Origin: Gemmatimonadota bacterium
Lineage (GTDB): Bacteria > Gemmatimonadota > Gemmatimonadetes > Palauibacterales > Palauibacteraceae
Assembly (NCBI GenBank): GCA_023554435.1
Contig: JAMJQV010000332.1
Location: 1 to 5,486 of the forward strand
Length of the DNA: 5,486 nt
Direction of reading: 5' to 3'
Position numbers and translations under genes: made by a program. The notes beneath the pieces were generated by a model. That model had not been told where the DNA came from. It made no database searches and saw only the letters and a program-made list of their open reading frames with translations. Positions 5,280 through 5,486 of the stretch are shown here, piece by piece; position 1 is the first letter of the stretch; every line of letters begins with the position of its first letter.

Positions 5280-5486
5280 CTAGCGCAGGCCCCGCACCAC
5301 GTCACCCCGGATTTCGAGCACCTCGGGGCGCCCCCCATAGTGCTCGGCCATACCGACGTCGATGCACCACACCCGCCCCCCACAGTACGAAGTGATGCCG
5401 CCCTCCTGTACGGTGTGTCCGACCACGATTCTCTCCACGTCCAGGCCCTCGAGCACCATGGTCAGGGTGTCGCAGGCCGCCAGGTC
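5280..5486 (-). CDS. Calcineurin-like metallophosphoesterase, C-terminal part (partial, leaves the right edge)
   Basis: The minus strand from the window edge to a TAG stop at 5280-5282 is open for 68 codons. It encodes the end of a calcineurin-like phosphoesterase. The diagnostic block is ERIVVGHTVQEGGI (18-31 of the fragment), whose GHT histidine is a metal ligand. It is followed by CGGRVWCIDVGMAEHYGGRP (35-54) and VLEI (56-59), the arrangement seen in Shewanella-like and related PPP-type phosphatases, where the Tyr-Gly-Gly turn and the final strand close the domain. The N-terminal metal motifs (GDxHG, GDxVDRG, GNHE) lie beyond the window, so activity and the exact subfamily cannot be judged. 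It is convergent to the macrodomain gene with 15 bp between the two stops. Protein or small-molecule phosphoester substrates are both possible. Confidence 0.8.
   Translation of the reverse strand, partial: DLAACDTLTMVLEGLDVERIVVGHTVQEGGITSYCGGRVWCIDVGMAEHYGGRPEVLEIRGDVVRGLR

Noticed and set aside
5273..5280. GCGGCCGC palindrome between the convergent macrodomain and phosphatase genes
   Set aside because: Too short for a terminator stem with loop and not followed by a T-run; likely a by-product of GC-rich sequence.

Overview
The window looks like chromosomal DNA from a free-living, high-GC bacterium. Coding frames carry mostly G or C at the third codon position, Shine-Dalgarno sites are clear, GTG starts are used, and both a Tat-type and a lipoprotein-type signal peptide are present, which implies a Gram-negative-style envelope with an active periplasm. 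The mix of proteins (Tat-signal SDR, lipoprotein sugar dehydrogenase, DUF2007, DUF2164) would fit Gemmatimonadota, Acidobacteriota or a proteobacterium. No marker fixes the phylum, so this is only a guess. I found no mobile element, phage gene, CRISPR array, tRNA or rRNA.

Layout. Bases 3-86 (+) are the C-terminal end of an unidentified gene. It is followed after 10 bp by a small DUF2007 protein (97-339, +). Convergent to it is a Tat-exported NAD-dependent epimerase/dehydratase-like SDR (375-1544, -). A divergent spacer (1545-1714) separates that from a GNAT acetyltransferase (1715-2323, +), which ends 4 bp from the stop of a convergent PQQ-type glucose/sorbosone dehydrogenase lipoprotein (2328-3491, -). 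A second divergent spacer (3492-3686) holds a strong inverted repeat and leads into a tight two-gene unit of DUF2164 (3687-3926, +) and beta-carbonic anhydrase (3931-4572, +). A macrodomain ADP-ribosyl/O-acetyl-ADP-ribose hydrolase follows (4731-5264, +). The window ends inside a convergent calcineurin-like metallophosphoesterase (5280-5486, -), of which only the last 68 residues are visible.

How the genes work together. The only pair with good evidence of joint expression is DUF2164 plus carbonic anhydrase. The macrodomain gene may be read through from them but has its own strong ribosome binding site. The SDR and the sugar dehydrogenase both act outside the cytoplasm by their signal peptides and may both handle sugars, but they are separated by the GNAT gene and nothing shows a shared pathway. 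The rest reads as ordinary housekeeping and accessory metabolism rather than a defence or secretion system. I see no convincing undescribed multi-gene system. The more interesting signals are regulatory: a 9-bp-arm inverted repeat ahead of the DUF2164/carbonic anhydrase pair, and a TCACACCRT motif found three times, only in the two divergent spacers.
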